This document shows, piece by piece, positions 16,330-24,875 of a DNA stretch of 64,000 bases (positions are counted from its first letter, which is position 1; each line of letters starts with the position of its first letter). The position numbers and the translations under genes are program-made. Where the stretch lies: contig NZ_BMGD01000003.1 of assembly GCF_014639875.1 (NCBI RefSeq), positions 186,001 through 250,000 on the forward strand, given 5' to 3'. This DNA comes from Blastomonas aquatica (lineage in GTDB: Bacteria; Pseudomonadota; Alphaproteobacteria; Sphingomonadales; Sphingomonadaceae). The notes beneath the pieces are model-generated. The model did not search any database and was not told the DNA's origin. It was given only the letters and a program-made list of their open reading frames with translations.

Positions 16330-16743
16330 ATGCACCCTGCAACCAACACATCCGCGCTGCGCCCGGCGCGCCATGATCCCGCTTTGCGGGGCATCAGGCT
16401 TCCCGTGCATGCCGGACCCGACCGCGAGGACGGGAATGACGATGGCCCGCCCGATATCGGCATCGCGGTCAAGACCCGCGCCAAGTCGAAAAAGCCCAGC
16501 CAGTACAAGGTTCTGATGCTCAACGACGATTACACCCCGATGGAGTTCGTCGTGCTGGTGCTCAAGCGGTTTTTCAGCATGAATATGGACGAGGCGACCC
16601 GGGTGATGCTCCACGTTCACCAGAAGGGAGTCGGCGTCTGCGGCATCTTCACCTATGAGGTCGCCGAGACCAAGGTGAACCAGGTGATGGACTTCGCCCG
16701 CGAACACCAGCACCCGCTGCAGTGCACACTCGAGAAAATTTGA
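16330..16743 (+). CDS. clpS: ATP-dependent Clp protease adaptor ClpS
   Basis: 137 residues from the first in-frame ATG at 16330. The conserved core starts at about residue 57: [20 protein letters not shown], then [21 protein letters not shown]. The hydrophobic N-degron pocket residues (NDD and the Met of TPMEF) are present. ClpS hands N-end-rule substrates to ClpAP. The first ~45 residues are atypical; a GTG at 16405 with AGG seven bases upstream would give a 112-residue protein of normal family size and may be the real start. clpA is not next to it. Confidence 0.93.
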   Translation: MHPATNTSALRPARHDPALRGIRLPVHAGPDREDGNDDGPPDIGIAVKTRAKSKKPSQYKVLMLNDDYTPMEFVVLVLKRFFSMNMDEATRVMLHVHQKGVGVCGIFTYEVAETKVNQVMDFAREHQHPLQCTLEKI

Positions 16744-16801
16744 CCGTCGCGCACGACCACCACCCCCTTGCACCCGGTGCCGCAGGCGTTAAACAGCGTC
16801 G

Positions 16802-18085
16802 ATGGATAAAATCATCATTCGCGGCGGCAAGCCGCTTTCGGGCCGTATTCCCATCTCCGGAGCCAAGAACAGCGCATTGACGCTGTTGCCGTGCGCGCTG
16901 CTCACCGACGAGCCGCTGACTTTGCGCAACCTTCCGCGGCTCGCCGACGTCGACAGCTTCGGACATCTGCTCAACCAGCTTGGCGTCTCGACGATGATCG
17001 AGGGGGCAAGGCCCGAGGATTTCGGCCGGGTGATGACATTGCGCGCGGGCCGTGTCACGGCAACAGTCGCGCCCTACGACATCGTGCGCAAGATGCGCGC
17101 CTCGATCCTGGTGCTGGGCCCCTTGCTGGCACGCGCAGGCGAGGCGACGGTGTCGTTGCCCGGTGGCTGCGCGATCGGCAACCGCCCGATCGACCTGCAC
17201 CTCAAGGCGCTGGAAGCGTTGGGCGCCGAGATCGAGATCACCGCAGGCTATGTCACTGCGCGCGCGCCCAAGGGCGGGCTGCCCGGTGGCGACTTCGGCT
17301 TTCCCGTGGTGTCGGTGGGTGCTACCGAGAACGCGCTGATGGCCGCCGTGCTCGCCAAGGGCACCTCAACATTGCGCAATGCCGCGCGCGAACCCGAAAT
17401 CGTCGATCTGTGCAACCTGCTGGTGGCGATGGGCGCCGTGATCGAGGGGATCGGCGGCTCCACGCTGGTGATCCACGGCAAGGACCGGCTGCACGGCGCG
17501 ACCTATCGCGTCATGGCCGACCGGATCGAGGCGGGCAGCTATGCCTGCGCCGCCGCGATCACGGGCAGCGCGCTCGACCTGATCGGCGCACGGTTCGACG
17601 AGATGGAGGCGACCATCGCGGCGCTGCGCCAGGCGGGTGTGCACGTCGAGGAAATCGCCGATGGCATCGCGGTGCGCCCCAACGGCAAGCTGCAGGCGGT
17701 GACGCTGTCGACCGCGCCGTTCCCTGGTTTTGCCACCGATATGCAGGCGCAGTTCATGGCGATGCTGTGCATGGCACAGGGCGCCAGCGTGCTGACCGAG
17801 ACGATCTTCGAGAACCGCTATATGCATGTTCCCGAGCTCAACCGCATGGGCGCGCATATCGATGTCAAGGGCCGCACGGCAGTGGTCCACGGGGTTGAGC
17901 GTATGGTCGGTGCGCCGGTGATGGCGACCGATCTTCGCGCCTCGATGAGCCTGATCATCGCCGGCCTCGCTGCCGAGGGCGAAACCGAAGTCAGCCGCAT
18001 CTATCATCTCGACCGTGGCTATGAGCGGCTGGAAGAGAAATTGCAGGCGGTCGGCGCGGACATCGAACGCGTCGGCGGGGATTGA
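16802..18085 (+). CDS. murA: UDP-N-acetylglucosamine 1-carboxyvinyltransferase MurA
   Basis: 427 residues, full length. First committed step of peptidoglycan synthesis: PEP plus UDP-GlcNAc to enolpyruvyl-UDP-GlcNAc in the cytoplasm. Lys22-Asn23 (SGAKNSAL) and the fosfomycin-sensitive catalytic Cys123 ([11 protein letters not shown]) are present, so the enzyme is predicted fosfomycin-sensitive at the active site. Later EPL/NLGP-type repeats, such as [15 protein letters not shown], are intact. It follows clpS by 58 bases and is followed by a palindromic repeat. Confidence 0.97.
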   Translation: MDKIIIRGGKPLSGRIPISGAKNSALTLLPCALLTDEPLTLRNLPRLADVDSFGHLLNQLGVSTMIEGARPEDFGRVMTLRAGRVTATVAPYDIVRKMRASILVLGPLLARAGEATVSLPGGCAIGNRPIDLHLKALEALGAEIEITAGYVTARAPKGGLPGGDFGFPVVSVGATENALMAAVLAKGTSTLRNAAREPEIVDLCNLLVAMGAVIEGIGGSTLVIHGKDRLHGATYRVMADRIEAGSYACAAAITGSALDLIGARFDEMEATIAALRQAGVHVEEIADGIAVRPNGKLQAVTLSTAPFPGFATDMQAQFMAMLCMAQGASVLTETIFENRYMHVPELNRMGAHIDVKGRTAVVHGVERMVGAPVMATDLRASMSLIIAGLAAEGETEVSRIYHLDRGYERLEEKLQAVGADIERVGGD

Positions 18086-18095
18086 GCGTCCATTT

Positions 18096-18174
18096 CGTTT
18101 TCCGGCGAAAGCCGGAATCCAGGGCGGATGCAGCGCAACCTGGCTCCTGGGCTCCGGCTTTCGCCGGAGAACGG
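18096..18174. repeat. Sphingomonad palindromic repeat, copy 2
   Basis: CGTTTTCCGGCGAAAGCCGG...CCGGCTTTCGCCGGAGAACGG, the same family as 15033-15111. It fills the 89 bases between the murA stop and the stop codon of the convergent ribbon-helix-helix gene, so it may serve as a bidirectional terminator. Confidence 0.92.
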
Positions 18175-18468
18175 CTAGCTTGAGACGGAAGTTTGTTCTT
18201 CAGTTTCCGGCACGGGCGGACTCTGCTCCATCAGATCCCTTACCAGCCACAGCCGGATCGCGCTGGCCAGGTTCGGCGGGCCGACCGCCTCGATGCGTTC
18301 GACATCGATCCGCGCGACCAGTGCATTCAAGGGGAGTGCACGCGTTTCCGCCGCCGCCTTGAGCATATCCCAGAACAGGGGCTCCAGGCTGATCGAGGTC
18401 AGGTGCCCGGCAATGCCGATGCTGCGCTTGACCGGGCCGCGATACAAGTCGTCGGTCGAGATCGTCAT
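18175..18468 (-). CDS. Ribbon-helix-helix protein (RHH_4-like)
   Basis: 97 residues. The core GHLTSISLEPLFWDMLKAAA followed by LPLNALVARID and NLASAIRLWLV matches the RHH_4 family of putative DNA-binding proteins widespread in alphaproteobacteria. The C-terminal tail is Glu/Ser-rich. Its ATG overlaps the stop of the upstream DUF1801 gene by 4 bases, so the two are translationally coupled. The target is unknown. The TAG stop begins one base after the palindromic repeat ends. Confidence 0.8.
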   Translation of the reverse strand: MTISTDDLYRGPVKRSIGIAGHLTSISLEPLFWDMLKAAAETRALPLNALVARIDVERIEAVGPPNLASAIRLWLVRDLMEQSPPVPETEEQTSVSS

Positions 18469-18911
18469 CCGGCGGGGTACAGCCGGTTCATCTCGGCCAG
18501 GTCGTGGCCGATAATCTCTTCCAGTACGCCCATATCGATCTGATCCAGCCGGTTTACATAGAGGCAGGATTTTTCCATTTTGTACTTGCCCAGTTTTGAC
18601 AGCAGCGCATCGCGCTGCGCAGCGGCCTCAGCGTCGTCATAGCCTGCCATCAGGTAGATGCTGTGCTTGCCCTTGCGCGGGGAAAAGCTGGACCGCGCCC
18701 ATGTCCCTTCGCGCCCGCTGGGGTAATGATAGGTATATTCACCAAAGCCGATGATTGCCGGGCCCCATAATTTAGCTGGTTCGCCGGTGATCCGTTCATA
18801 CATCGCCAGCAGCTTGGACGCTTCCTCGCGACGCCGGTCGGGCTCGAGGCCCGCGATGAAGCCTTGTACGCTCGTATCGGTTACCACCGTCTTGTTGCCT
18901 GCATCTGCCAT
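18465..18911 (-). CDS. DUF1801 domain protein
   Basis: 148 residues from the ATG at 18911. The DUF1801 (YdhG-like) fold shows in LLAMYERITGEPAKLWGPAIIGFGEYTYHY and the later RKGKHSIYLM and SCLYVNRLDQID. Members include Bacillus Fra-type iron chaperones, but most are uncharacterised. It is translated first in a two-gene unit with the ribbon-helix-helix gene. No signal peptide is seen. Function unknown. Confidence 0.82.
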   Translation of the reverse strand: MADAGNKTVVTDTSVQGFIAGLEPDRRREEASKLLAMYERITGEPAKLWGPAIIGFGEYTYHYPSGREGTWARSSFSPRKGKHSIYLMAGYDDAEAAAQRDALLSKLGKYKMEKSCLYVNRLDQIDMGVLEEIIGHDLAEMNRLYPAG

Positions 18912-18949
18912 CTTGCATATCCCAAGATCAAGCACTAAGGGCTAGCACG

Positions 18950-19075
18950 TCTGATGGGGAGTAGCCAACCGGTGCGTGCACTGGTCCGCGCGTCAACACA
19001 CTTGGCCGAGATGCCATGGTGCGCGGGTTTCCGGATCTTTTGAAGGTCCGGCTGCCGGCAAGACCGATGACACCT
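18950..19075 (+). ncRNA. yybP-ykoY family riboswitch (Mn2+-sensing), probable
   Basis: The family's conserved elements occur in order: GGGGAGTAGCC (18956-18966), GTCAACACACTTGG (19002-19015), CATGGTGCGCGGG, and CCGGCAAGACCGATGAC (19055-19071). Known yybP-ykoY riboswitches bind Mn2+ and control Mn2+ exporters, and the next gene is a TMEM165/MneA-type exporter. The boundaries are estimates by eye; covariance-model scoring was not possible. Confidence 0.8.
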
Positions 19076-19088
19076 GAATCTCTCGCCC

Positions 19089-19141
19089 GGCCGGGCAGGG
19101 GCGATGGTGTTGTTGCGTTTTGCTCACCTTGCTGCCCGGCC
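19089..19141 (+). promoter_or_regulatory. Perfect 10-bp inverted repeat, putative expression platform
   Basis: GGCCGGGCAG (19089-19098) pairs exactly with CTGCCCGGCC (19132-19141), between the riboswitch aptamer and the exporter start at 19158. There is no U-tract directly after it. It could sequester the translation start region or form an alternative fold with the aptamer's 3' side (CTCGCCCGG). The mechanism is inferred. Confidence 0.55.
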
Positions 19142-19157
19142 TCGGATTGATCTCCAT

Positions 19158-19730
19158 ATGGAAGCCTTTCTTACCTCGCTGTCACTGGTTGCGCTTGCCG
19201 AAATGGGGGACAAGACGCAGCTGCTTGCGATCCTGCTCGCTGCCCGGCTGCGCAAGCCTGTCCCGATTATCGCGGGGATACTGGTGGCTACGCTGGCCAA
19301 CCATTTTTTCGCCGCGCTACTGGGACAGCAGATTGCAGGCCTGATCGACAGCGCGGCGTTTCGCTATGCAATCGCTGCCGGGTTTGTCGGCATGGCGCTT
19401 TGGGCATTGATCCCCGACAAGTTCGATGAGGATGACGCGCCAAAGCCTCGTCGCGCAGGGGTTTTCGTCACCACGCTGATCGCTTTCTTCCTGGTCGAGA
19501 TGGGTGACAAGACCCAGGTCGCCACTGTCGCGATGGGCGCGCACTACCAGAACGTGCTCGCGGTCACCGCAGGCACGACCCTGGGCATGATGGTTGCCAA
19601 CGTGCCCGCGGTGCTGCTGGGCCACAAGATCGAGCGCATCCTGCCGATCCGCGCGCTGCAGATCGGTGCGGCGCTGCTGTTTGCGGCGCTGGGTGTGTGG
19701 GTGGCGGCTCAGACGGCAGGATGGGTCTGA
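19158..19730 (+). CDS. TMEM165/GDT1 (UPF0016) family Mn2+ exporter
   Basis: 190 residues, about six membrane segments. Both family signature motifs E-x-G-D-K-T/S are present: AEMGDKTQ (residues 14-21) and VEMGDKTQ in the second half, one in each inverted repeat of the protein. Bacterial members (MneA and relatives) export manganese at the inner membrane. The ATG at 19158 is chosen over an upstream in-frame start because hydrophobic helix 1 and the first motif begin there. The preceding probable Mn2+ riboswitch supports the substrate. argG starts 73 bases downstream. Confidence 0.92.
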   Translation: MEAFLTSLSLVALAEMGDKTQLLAILLAARLRKPVPIIAGILVATLANHFFAALLGQQIAGLIDSAAFRYAIAAGFVGMALWALIPDKFDEDDAPKPRRAGVFVTTLIAFFLVEMGDKTQVATVAMGAHYQNVLAVTAGTTLGMMVANVPAVLLGHKIERILPIRALQIGAALLFAALGVWVAAQTAGWV

Positions 19731-19803
19731 TCAACCCTTGCCCCGACTCCAGCGCGCTGATAGGCGGCGCGCAAACACCCTTTCTTGCAGAAAGTCCGCT
19801 CGC

Positions 19804-21021
<1,218 letters not shown>

Positions 21022-21029
21022 GCGCGCTT

Positions 21030-21485
21030 ATGGAGAGGGTAGAGGGCAAGAACCGCACGCTGATGCAGGTGCTGACCTATGCAGGGGCGCTGCCGTTCCT
21101 CGCTGGGGCATCGTGCCACCTCACCGGCTATGGCGATGTCAATGCTGCCAACCTCACCTGCTACTGGGCGTTCACCATCCTGATGTTCATGGCAGGAACG
21201 CTGTGGGGCATCCAGGTGGTGGCCCCGCAGAAGGTCAACCCCAACCTGCTGATCGCCAGCAACGTGGTGGTGCTGGCGACCTGGGCTGCGCTTTGGTTCG
21301 TGCCGTTCAACGAGGCGGCATTGCTGTTCGCGATCGGCTTTGGCGTGCTGCTGTGGCTGGATCGCCGCGCGGTCGAGGCAGGGGCCACCGATGCTGGCTA
21401 TGGCACGATGCGGACGCGGGTGACCGCGTTCGTGATTGCTTGCCTGGTGCTGATTGCGGTCGTGCCGATGGGGGCGATTGGCTAA
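21030..21485 (+). CDS. DUF3429 integral membrane protein
   Basis: 151 residues with about five hydrophobic segments: YAGALPFLAG, YWAFTILMFMAGTLWGIQV, LLIASNVVVLATWAALWFV, AALLFAIGFGVLLWL, and VTAFVIACLVLIAVVP. The pattern and the central FMAGTLWG resemble DUF3429, a family of small inner-membrane proteins of unknown function. It is tightly linked to argG but no arginine role is evident. Confidence 0.8.
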   Translation: MERVEGKNRTLMQVLTYAGALPFLAGASCHLTGYGDVNAANLTCYWAFTILMFMAGTLWGIQVVAPQKVNPNLLIASNVVVLATWAALWFVPFNEAALLFAIGFGVLLWLDRRAVEAGATDAGYGTMRTRVTAFVIACLVLIAVVPMGAIG

Positions 21486-21493
21486 CGCCCATG

Positions 21494-21573
21494 CCGTTCT
21501 CCGGCGCAAGCCGGAGTCCAGGAGTCGCATTGCATTGTGGGCGCCCCTGGATTCCGGCTTTCGCCGGAAAACG
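21494..21573. repeat. Sphingomonad palindromic repeat, copy 3
   Basis: CCGTTCTCCGGCGCAAGCCGGAGT...GGATTCCGGCTTTCGCCGGAAAACG. It is the same family, with one loop change (GCAA instead of GAAA). It lies 8 bases after the DUF3429 stop. Confidence 0.9.
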
Positions 21574-21663
21574 ACGAGTGATTCTCTGGAAGAACAACTC
21601 CATTTGTTGCAGCCTTATGAAACAAACCATCAGCCCGACGATAATCCATTGTTGTCCACCATC

Positions 21664-21697
21664 TTATCCACAACCAACCCGTACCGCCTGTGGATAA
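21664..21697. promoter_or_regulatory. Pair of perfect DnaA boxes in inverted orientation
   Basis: TTATCCACA at 21664-21672 and its exact reverse complement TGTGGATAA at 21689-21697, with starts 25 bases apart. Both are perfect matches to the consensus DnaA 9-mer. The flanking stretch 21580-21720 is more AT-rich than the surroundings. The pair stands upstream of the hairpin-rich region at 21.8-22.4 kb. It could regulate that transcript, titrate DnaA or belong to a replication origin. Confidence 0.65.
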
Positions 21698-21819
21698 CTC
21701 GTGCAATTTCGCTGGTTGTGACTCGGATGTCGTGACACCTTTGTGAGGTCGGAAGGACAGACGGAAAGCGCACTGAAGAGCGAAAAAGCGTTGAAATACA
21801 GCAATGTAGATCATGCTTT

Positions 21820-22428
21820 GACGGGCGGAGAGTACGCCCGCCAGGAACGCCAGCGATGGTGAGCCGGGCGCGAGAGACGGCAGGTGTTCTGCACCAAGCC
21901 CGACATAGGCGGATAAGCCGCCCGGCAGCAGCGATGCTGAAGGGATGGGCAGCCGCCGAAGGTCCGAACGAAGAACCGATGATCGGCTGGCAGGCAAGAT
22001 GCGAGACGCAAGTCTCGGATGGAGCGGCAGGTCGGTGCGATACCCAGGCCTTGCGAAATGCGGGTCAGGACAAACGGTTAACGCGTATGGTCCTTCGGGA
22101 CCGTGCTGCCGGGCCGGATAACCTGAAACGGATCAGCGAGACGGGGTGTCAGGCCCAGCGCGGACCCGGGTCCAGCGGTTTTCGGACCACGGAACCGGGC
22201 CTCGCGCGAAGCCGGACGCTTGGGAAAGAACGTCGATGGCCGATGCGACAGGCGCAGCAATGCGCATGCCGCGACCGCAAAGCCCGACCCGGACACGTCA
22301 GCTCCACCGTTCGCGGCGCAGCAGATGGACCACACAGAGGCGGGAAACCGCTTTCAGGGTTACGGAAAAAAGCTCCGATGATCTTTTCAGGCGCAGTGGG
22401 GGCCGACAGCAATGTCGGCCCCCGTTTT
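21820..22428 (+). ncRNA. Candidate long structured non-coding RNA ending in an intrinsic terminator
   Basis: No credible protein is encoded in about 900 bases (21574-22501). Many compact hairpins are seen: CGGGCG/CGCCCG (21822-21840), GGCGG/CCGCC (21908-21922), CCGA/TCGG (21976-21986), GAGAC-GCAA-GTCTC (22003-22016), ATGGTCC-TTCG-GGACCGT (22087-22104), and GCGG-GAAA-CCGC (22340-22351). Three of these carry stable GNRA or UUCG tetraloops, a sign of selected RNA structure. The plus strand ends in a strong terminator at 22398-22428. The 5' end is not defined. I do not recognise RNase P RNA, tmRNA, SRP RNA, 6S RNA or a group I/II intron in it. Confidence 0.5.
22398..22428 (+). terminator. Strong intrinsic terminator
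   Basis: GGGGGCCGACA (22398-22408), loop GCAA, TGTCGGCCCCC (22413-22423), then GTTTT. It is a perfect 11-bp stem with a T-tract on the plus strand. It ends whatever is transcribed from the hairpin-rich region, 73 bases before the cupin gene. Confidence 0.92.
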
Positions 22429-22501
22429 GCGTCTGGGTGTGGCATAACGTTTGAGCGCTCGCTTCTGACTGGAGAGGCCATGCGCTAACAGGAGACGCGC
22501 C

Positions 22502-23128
22502 ATGCTGTTTTCGTTGTTGATGCTATCGGCAAGCTTGCCGTCGGAGGTTCCGCCGGTCCCCGGATTGTGTTCCGCTCCCGTGCCGGAGGACAGGGAAACC
22601 CCCGGCTGCTATCAGACCAACGAGATCGAACTGGCTGGTGCGCCCGCACAGATATACTGGTCGATTTACGAGTATCCCAGCCTTGCTAAGGCAGCGCGGG
22701 AATCTCGCCGCCATCGATGGTCGGCGGCAACCCAGATCCACGGCCGCAATTGGCTCTATGTGCTTGGTCCTGCTGGACAGCCGATCCCCGGCGCAACCAG
22801 ACGCGCCGAAATCGGCCCTATGCAAGTCCCTCCGGGCGAGGTGACCGCGCACTTTTCCGAAGCCATCTTTCCGCCCGGCATGCGAACGCGCGTTCATTCC
22901 CACCCCGGTCCAGAGGCATTTTACGTCGTCGAAGGCGAGCAATGCATGGATAGCCCCAGCGACAGTATGATGATCCAGGCTGGCGGCACCTATATCGTTC
23001 CGGAAGGTCCGCACATTCAGGCTGCACCCGCGGGAAGGCGCAATCTCGTCCTGATCCTGGCACCCAAGGACAAGCCGTTTGTGATCCCTGGCGGGCAATG
23101 GCAACCGAGTGGTTTTTGTGATGGGTAA
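22502..23128 (+). CDS. Exported cupin-domain protein
   Basis: 208 residues. There is a short signal peptide (MLFSLLMLSASLPS). The C-terminal cupin barrel has the two metal motifs: MRTRVHSHPGPEAFYVVEGE (HxHx...E) and an IVPEGPHIQ segment whose His is the second-motif ligand. The N-terminal half (residues 20-100) is not recognised. AGGAG lies about 8 bases before the ATG. It follows the terminator at 22398-22428. Cupins span dioxygenases, isomerases and sugar-binding proteins, so activity is not assigned. Confidence 0.85.
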   Translation: MLFSLLMLSASLPSEVPPVPGLCSAPVPEDRETPGCYQTNEIELAGAPAQIYWSIYEYPSLAKAARESRRHRWSAATQIHGRNWLYVLGPAGQPIPGATRRAEIGPMQVPPGEVTAHFSEAIFPPGMRTRVHSHPGPEAFYVVEGEQCMDSPSDSMMIQAGGTYIVPEGPHIQAAPAGRRNLVLILAPKDKPFVIPGGQWQPSGFCDG

Positions 23129-23290
23129 GGCGTGGAGGTTGATGAGGCTCCTTGCTGTGGGCGCTTGCCCTGCGTTCGGTTTGCCGCAAAGTGCTCCTCA
23201 AAATGCGCTCGTTTCACAGGTCGTTAGGGTTTAGCGCGCAAAACATCTTATATTGGGGGGTTAGCCATAAAGCGAAGCGGAGCATTACAG

Positions 23291-24058
23291 GTGGTGACAG
23301 GGTGCCAAGGCTGCCGTTCAGAACAGCATCAATTTGCGATTGCGATGGCTTTCCAGCCCATTGTCGATATTCACACCGGGCTTCCGTTCGCCTATGAGGC
23401 GCTGGTTCGCGGGGCAAATGGCGAGGGCGCGGCCGAGGTGCTTGCGCGTGTCTCGCCTGAAAACCGGTATGCTTTCGACCAGCAATGTCGGGTCGCGGCG
23501 ATCGAGGGTGCCGTGGCTGCGGGGATCCTGAATACCCCGGCACGGCTGTCGATCAACTTTCTCCCCAACGCGGTTTACTCGCCGGTCGCCTGCATCCAGT
23601 TGACGCTGCAGACCTCCCGCGACACCGGCCTGCCGACCGATCGGCTGATCTTCGAGTTCACCGAAAACGAACACATGGCCGACACGGCGCATGTCAAGAA
23701 TATCGTCGATTCCTACCGTAAGATGGGTTTCGGCACCGCGATCGATGATTTTGGCGCCGGACATGCCGGGCTGGGACTGCTGGCCGCGTTCCAGACCGAT
23801 TACATCAAGCTCGACATGGAGCTGATCCGTGATCTCGATACCAGCATGCCGCGCCGCATGATCGTCGAAGGGGTTGTGCGGATCGCGAAGTCGCTGGACA
23901 TCACCGTCATCGCCGAGGGGATCGAGACAATCGGCGAATACAACGTACTGCGCTGTTTGGGGGTTCGCTATATGCAGGGTTATCTCCTGGCGCGCCCTGC
24001 CTTCAAGGCGTTGCCCGTCATCGAGCTTCCGTCGCAAGATTATGCTGCTGTAGCATAA
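23291..24058 (+). CDS. EAL-domain cyclic-di-GMP phosphodiesterase
   Basis: 255 residues, a single EAL domain without sensor or GGDEF parts. Catalytic signatures are complete: YEALVRG (EAL motif), NFLPNA, FTENE, DDFGAG, KLDMELI and EGIET. It should therefore hydrolyse c-di-GMP in the cytoplasm. The start is one of two consecutive GTG codons at 23291, with GGAG about 10 bases upstream. N-terminal Cys residues (VTGCQGCRSEQ) are unusual. It is convergent with pal, with a shared terminator between. Confidence 0.93.
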   Translation: MVTGCQGCRSEQHQFAIAMAFQPIVDIHTGLPFAYEALVRGANGEGAAEVLARVSPENRYAFDQQCRVAAIEGAVAAGILNTPARLSINFLPNAVYSPVACIQLTLQTSRDTGLPTDRLIFEFTENEHMADTAHVKNIVDSYRKMGFGTAIDDFGAGHAGLGLLAAFQTDYIKLDMELIRDLDTSMPRRMIVEGVVRIAKSLDITVIAEGIETIGEYNVLRCLGVRYMQGYLLARPAFKALPVIELPSQDYAAVA

Positions 24059-24085
24059 GGGCATGCTGACGGTCTGACCGGAAAA

Positions 24086-24118
24086 AAGGGCCAGCCACTT
24101 CACGCGGCCAGCCCTTTA
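24086..24118. terminator. Bidirectional terminator between the EAL gene and pal
   Basis: AAAAGGGCCAGCCAC...GTGG-type stem: AAAGGGC pairs with GCCCTTT across 24086-24118, with G-T wobbles in the inner stem. A-tract on one side and T-tract on the other in each orientation. It lies in the 87 bases between convergent stops. Confidence 0.75.
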
Positions 24119-24145
24119 CCGGTTCGTCAACCCTTGCAGGTCACG

Positions 24146-24664
24146 TCAATCGATCGTCACCGTCACCGCGCGGCGGTTCTGGGCCCAGGAACCTTCGTCC
24201 GAACCCATAGCGGCAGGGCGTTCCTTGCCATAGCTCACGACGCGCAGGCGCTGCTCCGACACGCCCAGCGAGACCAGATAGTTCTTCGCGGCGTTGGCAC
24301 GGCGTTCGCCGAGCGCGAGGTTGTAGTCGCGTGTGCCGCGCTCGTCGGCATGGCCTTCGATGATCGCCTGCTTGTTGGGATACTGGGCCAGCCACTGGGC
24401 CTGGCTCTGCAGCGTGATCTGGCCGTCGGCATCAACATTATAGCGATCAAGATCGAACAGGATGCGGTCAGAGCGGACCTTGGTCAGGAAGTCGGCCTGG
24501 CTGCCCGGGACCGCAACATTGCCAACGTTCGAATTGTCCTGACCCATTGAATTGTCCACCGCAGGGCCGGGTGCAGGTGGAAGCTCAGGCGGGGCCTTTT
24601 TGGCGCAGGCGCCCAAGGCGATCACGGCAGTTGCCATGAGAAGCGTGTTGCGAATGGACTTCAT
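24146..24664 (-). CDS. pal: Peptidoglycan-associated lipoprotein Pal
   Basis: 172 residues. Lipobox LGAC (Cys20) after a short signal. After a Pro-rich linker, the OmpA-like domain (about 70-172) contains IIEGHADERGTRDYNLALGERRA, the peptidoglycan-binding core with the key Asp and Arg. Pal tethers the outer membrane to peptidoglycan and works with TolB for constriction. It is the last gene of the ybgC-tolQRAB-pal cluster, 211 bases after tolB; that gap shows no gene. Confidence 0.97.
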   Translation of the reverse strand: MKSIRNTLLMATAVIALGACAKKAPPELPPAPGPAVDNSMGQDNSNVGNVAVPGSQADFLTKVRSDRILFDLDRYNVDADGQITLQSQAQWLAQYPNKQAIIEGHADERGTRDYNLALGERRANAAKNYLVSLGVSEQRLRVVSYGKERPAAMGSDEGSWAQNRRAVTVTID

Positions 24665-24875
24665 TGAGCGTCTCCTTCTGGTATTGCGGGTCAGGGCCGC
24701 CGGGCGGATCCGGTCTAGGCGCCTTCCCCGGTGGGGAAATAGCGGAGGGTGGCGGGGTAAGCCCCAGCCCATAATGACAATACAACCCGTAACTGCGACG
24801 AACCGTGACTCGCTTTGTCGGCGGGGTAAACCCTTTTGCCGCAAAAACTGTCGGGTAGCGCAGGAATTACACGGT

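Noticed and set aside
21574-22430. RNase P RNA, tmRNA or a group II intron as identity of the structured region
   Set aside because: No RNase P core GAGGAAAGUCC, no tRNA-like T arm or tag-coding end, and no recognisable domain V or intron-encoded protein.
21856-22488. A 210-codon plus-strand frame in the structured region
   Set aside because: It crosses the intrinsic terminator at 22398-22428, its translation is Arg/Gly/Ala-rich without motif or fold pattern, and hairpins explain the sequence better.
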